Counted from the stretch's first letter, positions 47,027 through 57,054 are shown. The stretch: DNA of 64,000 nucleotides from Pontibacter qinzhouensis (GCF_008017455.1 NZ_VRTY01000011.1:23523-87522), one strand, 5' to 3'. Made by a program: numbers and translations. Notes: generated by a model from the letters alone, not told the origin.

Positions 47027-47797
47027 ATGATGGGTATTTTAAATCAATTTGAACTTGCCGGCAAAACTGCGCTGGTAACCGGTAGCGACACAGGTCTGGG
47101 GCAAGCCATGGCCATAGCACTTGCCGAGGCCGGAGCCGATGTAGTAGGTGCCTCTAACGCTGACGCTATTCTGGGCGGAGACACAGAAAAGGCAATACTG
47201 GCACTGGGCCGTAAATTTACAGGCTATGTTGTAGATATTTCGGACAGAGACAGCTTGTACCATTTTATTGGCGAGGTAAAGGCCAACCACACCATAGATA
47301 TACTGGTGAACAACGCAGGCATGATTCTGCGGCAGCCCGTGGCGGAGCACCCCGATGAGTGGTGGGACAAAGTGATTTCGGTGAACCTGGATGCGCAGTT
47401 TATCTGCACTCGCGAGTTCGGCAAAGACATGGTCGCCAGGGGGAGCGGCAAAGTTATATTTACCTGCTCGCTGTTAAGTTTCCAGGGCGGTATAAATGTG
47501 CCTGGTTACACAGCAAGCAAATCGGCAGTGGCTGGTTTGGTTAAGGCCTTTGCAAATGAGTGGGCTGCTAAAGGTGTGAACGTAAACGGCATTGCTCCTG
47601 GCTACATCGCCACCAATAATACCGAGGCGCTCCGAGCCGATCCGGTTCGTTCTAAATCCATCCTGGACCGCATTCCGGCCGGACGTTGGGGCGAGCCGCA
47701 AGACTTTAAAGGCCCGATCGTATTTCTTGCGTCTGAGGCTGCTGCTTACGTAAATGGCGCTATTCTGTTAGTTGATGGCGGCTGGATGGCACGCTAA
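47027..47797 (+). CDS. kduD: 2-dehydro-3-deoxy-D-gluconate 5-dehydrogenase (SDR family)
   Basis: Short-chain dehydrogenase of 256 residues in the KduD group of uronate/pectin breakdown. The cofactor motif is TGSDTGLGQAMA; the structural NNAG is at 95-98; catalytic Ser148, Tyr161 and Lys165 lie in YTASK. The ending VNGAILLVDGGWMAR and the start ILNQFELAGKTALVTG are typical of KduD. Two ATGs (47027, 47030) are possible starts. Its usual partner kduI is not adjacent and the gene appears monocistronic, with a strong terminator downstream; the specific substrate is therefore inferred by similarity. Confidence 0.88.
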   Translation: MMGILNQFELAGKTALVTGSDTGLGQAMAIALAEAGADVVGASNADAILGGDTEKAILALGRKFTGYVVDISDRDSLYHFIGEVKANHTIDILVNNAGMILRQPVAEHPDEWWDKVISVNLDAQFICTREFGKDMVARGSGKVIFTCSLLSFQGGINVPGYTASKSAVAGLVKAFANEWAAKGVNVNGIAPGYIATNNTEALRADPVRSKSILDRIPAGRWGEPQDFKGPIVFLASEAAAYVNGAILLVDGGWMAR

Positions 47798-47814
47798 GTC
47801 TTTATTATTGCTTT

Positions 47815-47859
47815 CATAAAAATAGCGTGGCTCTGCAGAGGGGTCACGCTATTTTTATG
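47815..47859 (+). terminator. Terminator of kduD
   Basis: CATAAAAATAGCGTG at 47815-47829 pairs with CACGCTATTTTTATG at 47845-47859 around a loop of about 15 bases. The stem is perfect over 15 pairs with a T tract in the second arm. Confidence 0.9.
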
Positions 47860-47920
47860 AAAGCCTGTTTCTGCTGTTCTTACGCAAGCCGGCTACAACT
47901 ATGTTCAGGTTCAGATGACC

Positions 47921-47977
47921 AATTATTCAAATGAAAATGGCCTTCAGAAGGTTTTTCGAGGCTAAACATCCAAGGGT
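47921..47977 (+). repeat. 57-base dispersed repeat, copy 12
   Basis: AATTATTCAAATGAAAATGG, then CCTTCAGAAGG, a variable core, and the 3' block TCCAAGGGT. The inner hairpin CCTTC-A-GAAGG is perfect. Confidence 0.88.
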
Positions 47978-48507
47978 TGCTTCACATTTCTGTTCTTCAA
48001 AACCAAAATTCTCCAGTAGCTTATAAGTTGCTGTTGTTACCATACCTTCTAAGTAATCATCCTGAATGGCTTATCAGCAGAAAGCCTGCTTCGTCAGCCA
48101 TTTTATCAGAAGATGCTAAGCCAAAGCATCTCCACAGAAAGTAGGGCTAAATTAAACTTTAACGATTTAGTAACCTTTAAATCTGCTTTATAGCTTTTTG
48201 ATAATATTCAGGTGCCTTTCTCTTAACATGAATAGAATACTTTTGCCCAACGTTACAGCAGGCCGAAAAGGCAAAGGTTAGAAAACTTTAAGAACCTTTG
48301 TTCGTGCCGGCTTTACAGCTGAAAAGGCAATTGCTGCATTTTTATGTTATTCAGCAAATGAGAAAGTAATTGCTGTTTTGGGTCACAGCATAGGCGCTGA
48401 CCATTAAATCCAGAATTTCTGCCAGGGCATTGCCTTTGTACTGGTATAAAGCCTACAGGGGGCCTTATTCTATAGCATGCTTATCACTAATATAAACGAA
48501 TAGAAAT

Positions 48508-51500
48508 ATGTGTGTAAGATTACAGTTTTTAAAGCCCATTTTTCAGGGTATGTGTGTCGTGTCCTTATTAGGGGCCATGCCTGCTCATGCAGGAGACCGA
48601 CCTGCAAAGTTTGTATCTGAAGCAGTTCAGCAAACCAGGGCCCTAACAGGTAAAGTAACCGACGAGAGAGGGGAGCCTTTGCCGGGAGCATCTGTTATGG
48701 TTGTGGGAACTTCTATAGGTACCGTTACTGATTTGGATGGGAATTTTGAGCTTGCCTTGCCAGCAGGATCAGAGGTGATTGCAGTTTCTTTTGTTGGCCA
48801 TAAGACACAGCAGATAACTGTAGGCAGCGGAACAAGAATAGACGTAGCCTTAGCTGCAGATGCCTCCTTCCTAGACGAGTTGGTGGTGGTAGGATACGGA
48901 TCGCAGAGCAGACGGGAAATAACCGGAGCAGTTTCTAAAATAGATCCTGAAGCTATCAAGACCATTCCTACTGCCAGTGTAGAGGAAATGCTGGACGGAA
49001 GGCTGCCGGGTGTGCAGGTGTTAAGCGATAACAGCCCAGGTGGTGGAGTGAGTATTCGGGTACGTGGCTATGGTACTATCAACAACAACGATCCACTTTA
49101 TATTATAGATGGTGTGCCAGTGTCTAATGGTTTAAATGCCATTAATCCTGCTGATATAGAAACCATACAAGTGTTGAAAGATGCTGCTTCAGCCTCTATT
49201 TATGGCTCAAGAGCTGCTAACGGCGTAGTCGTTATTACGACCAAACAAGGCAAAACAGACCGTACTACTTTAGATTTTGATGCTTACACTGGCGTGCAGA
49301 AGGCATTTAACCTGCCTCGCATGCTAAATGCACAGCAGTATGGCGATATGCTCTGGCAGGCAGCCAAAAACGACGGAAGCACACCAGGAAGCGACATATA
49401 TGGTAACAACCCCGACAATGCCGTTATTCCGGCCTGGCTCAACAGTGCGCAAACCATACCGAGTGCCGATGTAGATTGGGTACGCGAAATCATGAGGCCA
49501 GCCGTTGTGCACTCCTACAACCTGTCAGCATCGAAGGGCGACGAGAAGGGGCATCATGCACTTTCTCTTGGGTATTTCAACGAGGAAGGTACCATTAAAC
49601 ATACAGGCTTCGAAAGGTTTTCTGCCCGCTTTAACTCTAGCTATAAATTCAAAAATTTAATTACGGTAGGCGAAAACTTTACAGCGTCGTTAACCCGCTC
49701 TGTAAATGCAGGTACAAACAGCTCGCTGGGTAGTATTGTGTATAATGCCTTTCAGTTTCCTTCTATTGTGCCGGTAAGAGATATTAACGGCAATTATGGA
49801 GGAAACCCACTGAACGACATCAGCAACCCGCTGGGTAGCCTGGACCGGGCAAAGGACAATGTTAGAAAGCGGATTTCGGCAATAGGGAACGTGTTTGCAG
49901 GTGTAGAGCTGAAGGATTTCTCTTTCAGAACAAACCTGGGAATTGATTTCCAGAGTCAGAATTACAGAGGGTTTTCGCCTGTTTACAACGAGATGCTTTC
50001 GCTGAACAATGTAAACTCACTCAGCACCGAAAATAATTTTAACTACCAGCTCACCTGGTCGAACACGGTGAACTACCTGAAAAGCTTTGGCAAGCATAAC
50101 CTTGATGCCTTGGTAGGGCAGGAGGCTATTCAGTATTATTACGAAGGCTTTTCTGCTTCACGACAGAACTTTCTGTACGAAAATCCAAACTTCCGGTACC
50201 TGACTTATGGTGCCGATAATCAGTTGAATAATGGGAATGCCAACGCGTGGTCTCTACTCTCTTATTTTGGTAGAGTTAACTACAATTTCGACCAGAAGTA
50301 CCTGCTGAGCTTTACACTCCGTAGAGATGGCACTTCACGACTTAGCAACAATAAGTGGGGAACCTTCCCGGCAGTGTCGGCAGGATGGCGTATTAGTGAC
50401 GAAGATTTTTTTGGAACAGATGGTATGTTCAGCTCCCTGATGGTGCGTGCCAGCTGGGGGCAGGCCGGAAACCAGCAGGTGCCAGCTTACTCCACCGTAG
50501 ACAGTTATTATAACAATGCAAGACATTCCGATTATGCCATAGACGGCTCTCAGGGTTCTGTACACCAGGGGTTAATCCAAACCAGAGTGCCTAACCCTAA
50601 TTTAGCCTGGGAGGTTACGCAGCAAACAAACGCCGGATTCGATCTGGGCCTTTTTGATGAGAAGGTAGCTTTTACGGCAGATTTTTATCACAAGACCACC
50701 AACGATGTACTGGTTTATTCTCCTATTCCGCCTACATATGGTGGCTCTAATGACGGAACCTGGATTAATGGTGGCCAGATGAGGAACATCGGATTGGATC
50801 TTGCCGCAAACTACTTCGGGAATGCAGGTAATCTGTCTTACAACATAGGTGTAAACGCATCAACTTACAAAAACGAGCTGACCAGGCTGGATGGTATTTC
50901 TTATTTAGGTATACCGGCCTCTTCTCTGCATAGCGTAAACTTTGGCCAGGAAATTACAAGAAGTACAGTTGGTCAGCCAATCGGAGCTTTCTTCGGCTTT
51001 GAGTCCGATGGAATTTTTCAGAACACGGAAGAAGTAACTGCGCATCGTGTTCAACCCAATGCGAAACCCGGCGACATACGGTTTAAAGATGTTAACGGCG
51101 ACGGGGAGCTGAATGGCAACGACCGTACTTATATCGGATCTCCACACCCGGATGTAATACTAGGGCTAACAGTGGGCTTAAACTACAAAGGCTTCGATCT
51201 GAATATGTTGTTTAATGGCAGCATCGGCAACGACATCTATAACCTGACCAAGTACAAAACCGAGTTCTTTAACCAGGCATCTTATAACAAAGGATCTGCT
51301 GTGCTGGCTGCCTGGACTCCGCAAAACCCAGGGGCAACCGTACCGCGTCTTTCACTAGATGATCCTAATAATAACATAAGACCTTCGTCTTATTACCTGG
51401 ATGACGGTTCCTATTTCAAGCTATATAACATGCAGGTAGGCTATACTATTCCTAAAGAAAAAATAGCTGGTATCGACCTGAGAGTGTACCTGCAGGGAAC

Positions 51501-51654
51501 TAACTTATTTACTATTACCGGCTATAGTGGCATGACGCCGGAAATAGGTCTGCAAAATTACAGTTCCAGCAACCGTAACCTCGACATAGGAGTTGATCGT
51601 GGTATTTATCCTCCTTCCAGAACCTTTGTATTAGGGGTTAATTTTAAACTTTAA
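48508..51654 (+). CDS. SusC/RagA family TonB-linked outer-membrane transporter
   Basis: TonB-dependent receptor of 1048 residues that imports oligosaccharides. After a short signal-like start (MCVRLQFLKPIFQGMCVVSL, then LGAMPAHA), a carboxypeptidase-regulatory-like beta-sandwich domain spans about 47-125 (LTGKVTDERGEPLPGASVMV). A TonB box region follows (LDELVVVGYGSQSRREITGA). The plug has the signature GVSIRVRGYGTINNNDPLYI and SIYGSRAANGVVVITTKQGK. The 22-strand barrel region ends at TFVLGVNFKL. It lies 4 bases upstream of its SusD partner, the hallmark of a polysaccharide utilization locus. Confidence 0.96.
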   Translation: MCVRLQFLKPIFQGMCVVSLLGAMPAHAGDRPAKFVSEAVQQTRALTGKVTDERGEPLPGASVMVVGTSIGTVTDLDGNFELALPAGSEVIAVSFVGHKTQQITVGSGTRIDVALAADASFLDELVVVGYGSQSRREITGAVSKIDPEAIKTIPTASVEEMLDGRLPGVQVLSDNSPGGGVSIRVRGYGTINNNDPLYIIDGVPVSNGLNAINPADIETIQVLKDAASASIYGSRAANGVVVITTKQGKTDRTTLDFDAYTGVQKAFNLPRMLNAQQYGDMLWQAAKNDGSTPGSDIYGNNPDNAVIPAWLNSAQTIPSADVDWVREIMRPAVVHSYNLSASKGDEKGHHALSLGYFNEEGTIKHTGFERFSARFNSSYKFKNLITVGENFTASLTRSVNAGTNSSLGSIVYNAFQFPSIVPVRDINGNYGGNPLNDISNPLGSLDRAKDNVRKRISAIGNVFAGVELKDFSFRTNLGIDFQSQNYRGFSPVYNEMLSLNNVNSLSTENNFNYQLTWSNTVNYLKSFGKHNLDALVGQEAIQYYYEGFSASRQNFLYENPNFRYLTYGADNQLNNGNANAWSLLSYFGRVNYNFDQKYLLSFTLRRDGTSRLSNNKWGTFPAVSAGWRISDEDFFGTDGMFSSLMVRASWGQAGNQQVPAYSTVDSYYNNARHSDYAIDGSQGSVHQGLIQTRVPNPNLAWEVTQQTNAGFDLGLFDEKVAFTADFYHKTTNDVLVYSPIPPTYGGSNDGTWINGGQMRNIGLDLAANYFGNAGNLSYNIGVNASTYKNELTRLDGISYLGIPASSLHSVNFGQEITRSTVGQPIGAFFGFESDGIFQNTEEVTAHRVQPNAKPGDIRFKDVNGDGELNGNDRTYIGSPHPDVILGLTVGLNYKGFDLNMLFNGSIGNDIYNLTKYKTEFFNQASYNKGSAVLAAWTPQNPGATVPRLSLDDPNNNIRPSSYYLDDGSYFKLYNMQVGYTIPKEKIAGIDLRVYLQGTNLFTITGYSGMTPEIGLQNYSSSNRNLDIGVDRGIYPPSRTFVLGVNFKL

Positions 51655-51658
51655 AACT

Positions 51659-53320
51659 ATGTTGAAGATGACTTTTTTCAGAAATAACTATACGGCAAAA
51701 TTAATAGTGGCTGCCCTTGCGGTGTTTTCTTCTTCCTGTTCTGATGATTACCTGGAAGAAATGACCTACGGAGAAATTTCTCCTGCCGAAATGACAAGCC
51801 CGGGAAATGTTGACAGAGCCATAATAGCGGCATACAGTACGCTAAACGGGCAATACGATGCCTCCAGTAGTGCTTTCAATTCGCCTGCCTCTAACTGGAG
51901 CTTTGGCGATGTGGTTTCGGATGATGCCTACAAAGGCGGAGGAGGTACCGGTGATCAGAATAACATTCACCTGTTGGAAATCTTCAATGTGAATCCGACT
52001 ATTATTGATGTGGAGCGCAAATGGGTGGCGCTCTTCGAAGGGGTGAAAAGAACGAATGAAGCCATGAGGCTGCTGCAGAGCTCAGAAGAATACAACCCGA
52101 CTTTAAAAGAGAGTCGCATGGGGGAGTTGTACTTTTTGAGAGGGCATTATTACTTCGAACTGAAAAAGATCTATAACACCATTCCGTACATAGATGAGAC
52201 TGCCGCCACAGTAAACGATTATGCTGTTTCGCACACGCAGTTTACGTCGGAGCAGCTTTGGGATAAAATAGAGGAAAACTTTACCAAAGCCTATGAAAGG
52301 TTACCAGAGAGCCAGGAGCAGGTAGGGCGCCCGAACAAAATGACGGCAAAAGCTTACCTGGCAAAAACGTACATTTTTCAGAAGCAATGGAGAGACGCAT
52401 TAGAGGCCGCTAATGAGGTTATTAACAGCAACAAGTACAGTCTGTTGCCTCATTTCAGAGATGTGTTTCTTCCTGAAAACGATAACAGCTCAGAAATTAT
52501 ATTTGCTGTGCAGCACTCAGTGCTCGATGGTGCTCCAGATAATTATAACGGCAGTATAGGAGATCGTTTGTCAGCTCCTGGTGGACCTTTTTACTCGCAA
52601 TATGGCTTTCACCGGCCGTCTCAAAACCTGATTAACGCTTATAAAACCAATGCTAACGGCATGCCGGTTCTGGACAATGTTAACCTGGCCGGAACAGATT
52701 TTGTTGACCCCAGGCTAGACCATACAGTAGGCAGACCGGGTATTCCTTATCTGGATTTAGGCGTGTTATACGAAGCAAACTGGGCCCGCGACTTATCTAC
52801 TTACGGACCATTTGCACCTAAAAAGCGCATCGTGTCTGCCAACTCTCCTTATCAGACAGATACCTGGCCATACATCAGCGCGCTGAACTATTACATTATA
52901 CGTTACGCCGACTTGTTGCTCTGGAAAGCAGAGGCCCTGGTAGAGCTTGATGACTTGGAAGGTGCGAGAGCTGTGGTAAACCAGGTAAGAGGAAGAGCGC
53001 GTGATAGCCGGTATGTTATGAACCTGGCAGGAACAGCACCAGCCGCCAACTACAAGATCGAAACCTACAGTGCCACCTGGGCAGATAAGGTTTCCGCACG
53101 CGAAGCTGTTAGAACCGAACGCAGGTTAGAGCTGGCGATGGAAGGCCACCGCTTTTTCGATTTAGTACGCTGGGGAGTGGCGGCAGAAACCATTAACAAC
53201 TATTTAGCAGTCGAGAAAACAAGACGCACTCACCTGACGAACGCAAACTTTACCGAAGGTACGCATGAGTATTTACCTGTACCGCAAAAGTACTTCGATG
53301 TTCTGGAGAGCATGAAATAG
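51659..53320 (+). CDS. SusD/RagB family glycan-binding lipoprotein
   Basis: Surface lipoprotein that captures glycan for the SusC pore. The 553 residues begin with a lipoprotein signal (FSSSCSDDYLEE, Cys27). The TPR-rich fold shows conserved stretches: LYFLRGHYYFELKKIYNTIP near 155, NKMTAKAYLAKTYIFQKQWR, and the C-terminal RTERRLELAMEGHRFFDLVR, which is diagnostic for the family. It directly follows susC. The next gene encodes a GH92 glycosidase, so mannose-containing glycans are the likely substrate. Confidence 0.96.
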   Translation: MLKMTFFRNNYTAKLIVAALAVFSSSCSDDYLEEMTYGEISPAEMTSPGNVDRAIIAAYSTLNGQYDASSSAFNSPASNWSFGDVVSDDAYKGGGGTGDQNNIHLLEIFNVNPTIIDVERKWVALFEGVKRTNEAMRLLQSSEEYNPTLKESRMGELYFLRGHYYFELKKIYNTIPYIDETAATVNDYAVSHTQFTSEQLWDKIEENFTKAYERLPESQEQVGRPNKMTAKAYLAKTYIFQKQWRDALEAANEVINSNKYSLLPHFRDVFLPENDNSSEIIFAVQHSVLDGAPDNYNGSIGDRLSAPGGPFYSQYGFHRPSQNLINAYKTNANGMPVLDNVNLAGTDFVDPRLDHTVGRPGIPYLDLGVLYEANWARDLSTYGPFAPKKRIVSANSPYQTDTWPYISALNYYIIRYADLLLWKAEALVELDDLEGARAVVNQVRGRARDSRYVMNLAGTAPAANYKIETYSATWADKVSAREAVRTERRLELAMEGHRFFDLVRWGVAAETINNYLAVEKTRRTHLTNANFTEGTHEYLPVPQKYFDVLESMK

Positions 53321-53357
53321 CAAACGCTGCCAGGGCTTCAAGTAAAGGCTATAGAAT

Positions 53358-53414
53358 ACCCTTGGCGAAATTTAACTGAAATTGCTTCCGAAGGCCATTT
53401 TCATCTGAATAATT
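53358..53414 (-). repeat. 57-base dispersed repeat, copy 13
   Basis: Minus-strand copy: AATTATTCAGATGAAAATGG, then CCTTCGGAAG, a variable core, and the 3' block GCCAAGGGT. It lies between susD and the GH92 gene. Confidence 0.85.
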
Positions 53415-53450
53415 GGAAAGCGTTCCGATAACTTAAGTAAATACATCCTG

Positions 53451-53488
53451 ATATGGCAGGCAGCTGGTGAAAAAGCTGTCTGCCATAT
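53451..53488 (+). promoter_or_regulatory. Strong hairpin between susD and the GH92 gene
   Basis: ATATGGCAGGCAGCT (53451-53465) pairs with AGCTGTCTGCCATAT (53474-53488), a 15-base stem with one G-T pair and an 8-base loop. It is followed by TTATCATTT, not a clean T tract. It may end susCD transcription partly, protect mRNA ends or shape GH92 translation; it lies 21 bases before the GH92 ATG. Confidence 0.55.
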
Positions 53489-53509
53489 TTATCATTTACA
53501 TTGACCTTA

Positions 53510-55606
53510 ATGAGAATTTTAGTAATACTGATTATCAGTCTGTTATCTGGCTGCCGAATGTTCGTAGGAGGCGCGCAAAAAGAAACAGCGCTTAAAAAGA
53601 ACAAAGATACACCTGCAGAGAAAGTAAATGTTTTTCTAGGTTCTTCCGGCGACCATGGGCAGCTATCGCCGGCAGCGTCTTACCCGTTTAGCATGTTGAG
53701 TATTGGCCCTCAGACGTACCCTTCCACACACATGGGATACGATCATAAAGCCAGGCAATTCCTGGGCTTTACACACAACCGTTTCGAAGGAGTAGGCTGT
53801 ATGGGTAGTGGAGGTAACATTCTGGTCAAACCTTTTCTGGGAGAGTTCCCGGATACATCGCAGCTTTTAAAAGCAGAAGAAAACGCAGGACCGGGCTATT
53901 ACAGCGTCGGGTTCAAAAATAAGATTAAAGCAGATCTTGCTGTCTATAAAAACAGCGGCCTGCACCGTTACCAGTTTCCTGCCGGTAAAAAAGGAATCTA
54001 CATAGACCTGAGCCATGCTTTTGTCGGGCGCTTTGTAGCAGAAGAACATACCGCTACAGGTAATACAGTAAGCGGCTGGATAGAAGCTCAAACCACCTGT
54101 AGTGCCGGCACCTATCGGCTCTATTATGCCATGCGGTTTCGGCAGCCAGTAAATTTGGAGGCTATAAATAAGCACGAATTAATTGCCTGGCTGGATTCTG
54201 ACCTACAGGAAGCTTCTCTGGAAGTAGCTTTCTCGTCAGTTGATGTAGCGCACGCCGTTGCTGCCTTAGCCAATGAGTCATTAGAGGAAATGAGCCGGAA
54301 GAGTGCCAGCGACTGGAACGAGCTTTTGGCGCGTATTGAGGTAAAAGGCAACCCGGAACGGGAAAAGCTATTTTACTCTTTGCTATATCGTGCCGTGCAG
54401 TCGCCCTATGTTATTTCTGAAGAAGACGGAAAATACCGCGCTATAGATGGCTCTCTGCAAACATCAGAGAACACCATGTATAACGGGTGGGCAATTTGGG
54501 ACAATTACAAGACACAGTTGCCATTGCTTTCTTTTGCTTACCCGGAGAGGTTCCAGGATATCTCTTCGTCTATAGCTAACCTGTACCCTTACGGCAAAAA
54601 GGACTTTGCCACGACACATGAGCCCTCTAACACCGTGCGTACCGAGCATGCCATTGTGGTGCTGCTAGATGCTTACCGGAAAGGCTATAAAATCGATTTC
54701 ACTGCCATCCTGGATTCGCTTCAAGCGGAGGTAGAAAGGCTGGACTATGCAACTCCTGACAAAGCCTTAGAATCGTCTTATGATGCCTGGGCCTTGTCGC
54801 AGATACTGAAAGAGCTAAAGCAAGACCAGCTGAGTGAGAAGTATAAGCAGAAGGCCTTAAGATACAAAGCGTATTGGGAAAAAGATTTTAAGGATCTAAC
54901 AAAAGAAGATGTCAACAGAATGTCTGCCCGCAACATGTACCAGGGTACGATCTGGCAATACAGGTGGTCTGTACCTTTCGATGTGAAAGGATTAATAGAG
55001 CTGACCGGCGGCGAGAAAGCTTTTCTAATCCAATTAGACACCTTCTTTAACAATGACTATCATAATCGAGCGAATGAGCCAGACCTACAGGTACCCTTGC
55101 TGTACAATGCAACTTCCGAACCCTGGAAATCGCAGGCGCTAGTGCATCAGTTGGCAGTAGATACGGTGGTGCAGCATTACTTTAACGATAACAGCAGAGG
55201 GATCGGCTCTTACATCGGCGTTATCTATAAAAATCAGCCGGAGGCTTATTTAAGAACCATGGATGATGATGCAGGTGCTATGTCGGCCTGGTTTGTTTTA
55301 ACCTCCCTGGGTATTCAGCCCGCCTGTGTGGGCTGGCCGGTATATTACCTCAATGCCCCGCTATTCGAATCAGCTGAAATAAAATGGCCGGATGGGAAAA
55401 AGTTTAAAATCCGGGTAGAGAACTATACCGATAAAAATTGCTACATCAAACAGGTAAGCTTAAACGGCGTACAGCTCGAGCGTAATTGGCTAACACAGAA
55501 AGAAATTATGGCAGGAGGAGAGCTTATAATAACAGCCTCCGATAAACCTGAGAAAAGCTGGGGAATCCAAAACCAATTTGTACCCAGCCTTGATCTTCTG
55601 AAGTAA
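53510..55606 (+). CDS. Glycoside hydrolase family 92 (alpha-mannosidase) lipoprotein
   Basis: Exo-acting alpha-mannosidase, predicted to trim mannose from N-glycans or yeast mannan in a calcium-dependent reaction. I use ATG 53510 (MRILVILIISLLSGC; lipobox Cys15) rather than a TTG three codons upstream. Family features over 698 residues are the N-terminal KVNVFLGSSGDHGQLSPAAS, GYDHKARQFLGFTHNRFEGV, the (alpha/alpha)6 domain motifs MYNGWAIWDNYKTQLPLL and FATTHEPSNTVRTEHAI, and the signature MDDDAGAMSAWFVLTSLG near residue 584. The usual GxGG(H/D) opening is altered to SSGDHG. It follows susD by 189 bases containing a repeat and a hairpin. Confidence 0.92.
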   Translation: MRILVILIISLLSGCRMFVGGAQKETALKKNKDTPAEKVNVFLGSSGDHGQLSPAASYPFSMLSIGPQTYPSTHMGYDHKARQFLGFTHNRFEGVGCMGSGGNILVKPFLGEFPDTSQLLKAEENAGPGYYSVGFKNKIKADLAVYKNSGLHRYQFPAGKKGIYIDLSHAFVGRFVAEEHTATGNTVSGWIEAQTTCSAGTYRLYYAMRFRQPVNLEAINKHELIAWLDSDLQEASLEVAFSSVDVAHAVAALANESLEEMSRKSASDWNELLARIEVKGNPEREKLFYSLLYRAVQSPYVISEEDGKYRAIDGSLQTSENTMYNGWAIWDNYKTQLPLLSFAYPERFQDISSSIANLYPYGKKDFATTHEPSNTVRTEHAIVVLLDAYRKGYKIDFTAILDSLQAEVERLDYATPDKALESSYDAWALSQILKELKQDQLSEKYKQKALRYKAYWEKDFKDLTKEDVNRMSARNMYQGTIWQYRWSVPFDVKGLIELTGGEKAFLIQLDTFFNNDYHNRANEPDLQVPLLYNATSEPWKSQALVHQLAVDTVVQHYFNDNSRGIGSYIGVIYKNQPEAYLRTMDDDAGAMSAWFVLTSLGIQPACVGWPVYYLNAPLFESAEIKWPDGKKFKIRVENYTDKNCYIKQVSLNGVQLERNWLTQKEIMAGGELIITASDKPEKSWGIQNQFVPSLDLLK

Positions 55607-55779
55607 ATAAACTGACACAAGTATCAAGAAACAAGACTTTTTACTGGAATCTTATCTACAGGCTCTTCTATAAATAAGGGCGAACCCATACTGTTAAATT
55701 TAATTTTTTCCTGATGCTTAAAGCAACAACAGCTCAGCTACCTAATTTTCTGGCAATCTAAACTTCAAAATTTAGTAAC

Positions 55780-57054
55780 ATGTATTATTCAAAACGATTT
55801 TTCATACTCTTACTAACAGCATTCGCAGGACTTGCCGCTGCAACAGATACGCTTGCGCAATCTCAAACCATAGCATCGGGCCAGGCAGCAACTTCAGGTA
55901 ACTTTCCGAAAAAGTTGCTTCTCCACAAGACGTTCAATTTCCTGGAAGTGATAGATGAGTCTGCTGTTGTGCGGAAGGAGGTAAAGCAAAATGCCGTACT
56001 TCGTAGCCTGGCCCAGCAGTATGCCGGTAGAGCGGAGAGGGCTTTGTCTTCCTGCCAGGATGCAACCTGCTATGCTTCCGCATTAAAGTGGAGTGACCAG
56101 GAAATAGCCTCTGTTACAAAAGAACTTAACAGCCTGTACATAAAGAACAAGCGCTTTAAAAAGGCAGTCACCAAGGCGCTTCAGGCAGAATCTTATCATC
56201 TTAAATATAAAGGAGAAATAGATTCAACCACCATCCGGAAAGCCTGGGAAGATACTGCGTTGGGCCTGAATCATATTTTAGATGTATATGTAGGAGGAAC
56301 AGGCGCAAGGTATCCTGCCATAGATTCCATCAGTTTCAATACAACAGATCCGGAATTTCTGGCCTTGCTACAGCAGGAGCTTCAACAAAATATACATGCG
56401 CAGGAAGCCTTGTTTTACAAGCTGCCTCTGCAAGCGGCCTTAGGAGCACTTGAACTGAATGGCCGCGATGAAGCTGCCCGATACGAACCCCTGCAGGATG
56501 GCTATAACCGAAAGCCTTATGAAGCCAGTAAGCGCACAGTCTGGAATAAGTACGCGTACAGCATGATTCTCGTGCTGGGCCACGGGCCAGAAGATCCGGC
56601 TACTGCCCTGGATGAAGGTGGCGCGCATTATTGTGAAGTGGCCGCTAAAATGTACAAAGAAGGCGTAGCCCCCTTTATTGTTGTTTCCGGGGGAAATGTG
56701 CACCCTTACAAAACACCATTTAATGAAGCGGAGGAGATGAAGAAGTACCTGGTTACTAACCTGGGAGTTCCGGATGAGGCTGTTTTTATAGAGCCACATG
56801 CCCGCCATACCACTACTAATCTCCGAAATATTAGCCGGATGATTTACAGCTTCAACATGCCCGATCAAAAACCTGTACTAACACTAACAAACTCTGATCA
56901 TAGCCAACACACACTCACTATCAGTGACAGGTGTATGCGTGAGCTAGGTTACTTGCCGTTCCGGGACATGAAAAAGATAAGTGACGAGACAAATGCTTTC
57001 TTCCCGGTACCGGAGGCGCTTCGGGTTAACCCTTATGAACCCTTAGATCCGTAG
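55780..57054 (+). CDS. DUF218 / SanA-YdcF-like secreted protein
   Basis: 424 residues with a signal peptide (MYYSKRFFILLLTAFAGLAA, then ATDTLAQ). The N-terminal 240 residues are helical and unassigned. The C-terminal part is a DUF218 (SanA/YdcF/ElyC) domain: YSMILVLGHGPEDPATALDE, VAPFIVVSGGNVHPYKTPFN, EAEEMKKYLVTNLGVPDEAV and HARHTTTNLRN. Family members are linked to envelope integrity, but the reaction is unknown. It follows the GH92 gene by 173 bases on the same strand and may belong to the glycan locus; that is an inference from position. Confidence 0.82.
   Translation: MYYSKRFFILLLTAFAGLAAATDTLAQSQTIASGQAATSGNFPKKLLLHKTFNFLEVIDESAVVRKEVKQNAVLRSLAQQYAGRAERALSSCQDATCYASALKWSDQEIASVTKELNSLYIKNKRFKKAVTKALQAESYHLKYKGEIDSTTIRKAWEDTALGLNHILDVYVGGTGARYPAIDSISFNTTDPEFLALLQQELQQNIHAQEALFYKLPLQAALGALELNGRDEAARYEPLQDGYNRKPYEASKRTVWNKYAYSMILVLGHGPEDPATALDEGGAHYCEVAAKMYKEGVAPFIVVSGGNVHPYKTPFNEAEEMKKYLVTNLGVPDEAVFIEPHARHTTTNLRNISRMIYSFNMPDQKPVLTLTNSDHSQHTLTISDRCMRELGYLPFRDMKKISDETNAFFPVPEALRVNPYEPLDP

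Larger units (their letters stand above)
47798..48507. other. Intergenic region before susC
   Basis: 710 bases. It holds the kduD terminator (47815-47859), repeat copy 12 (47921-47977), and then about 500 bases with no recognised feature before the susC start. I searched this stretch for the TTTG/TAnnTTTG promoter pair and an anti-sigma or HTCS regulator gene and found neither. Confidence 0.5.
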
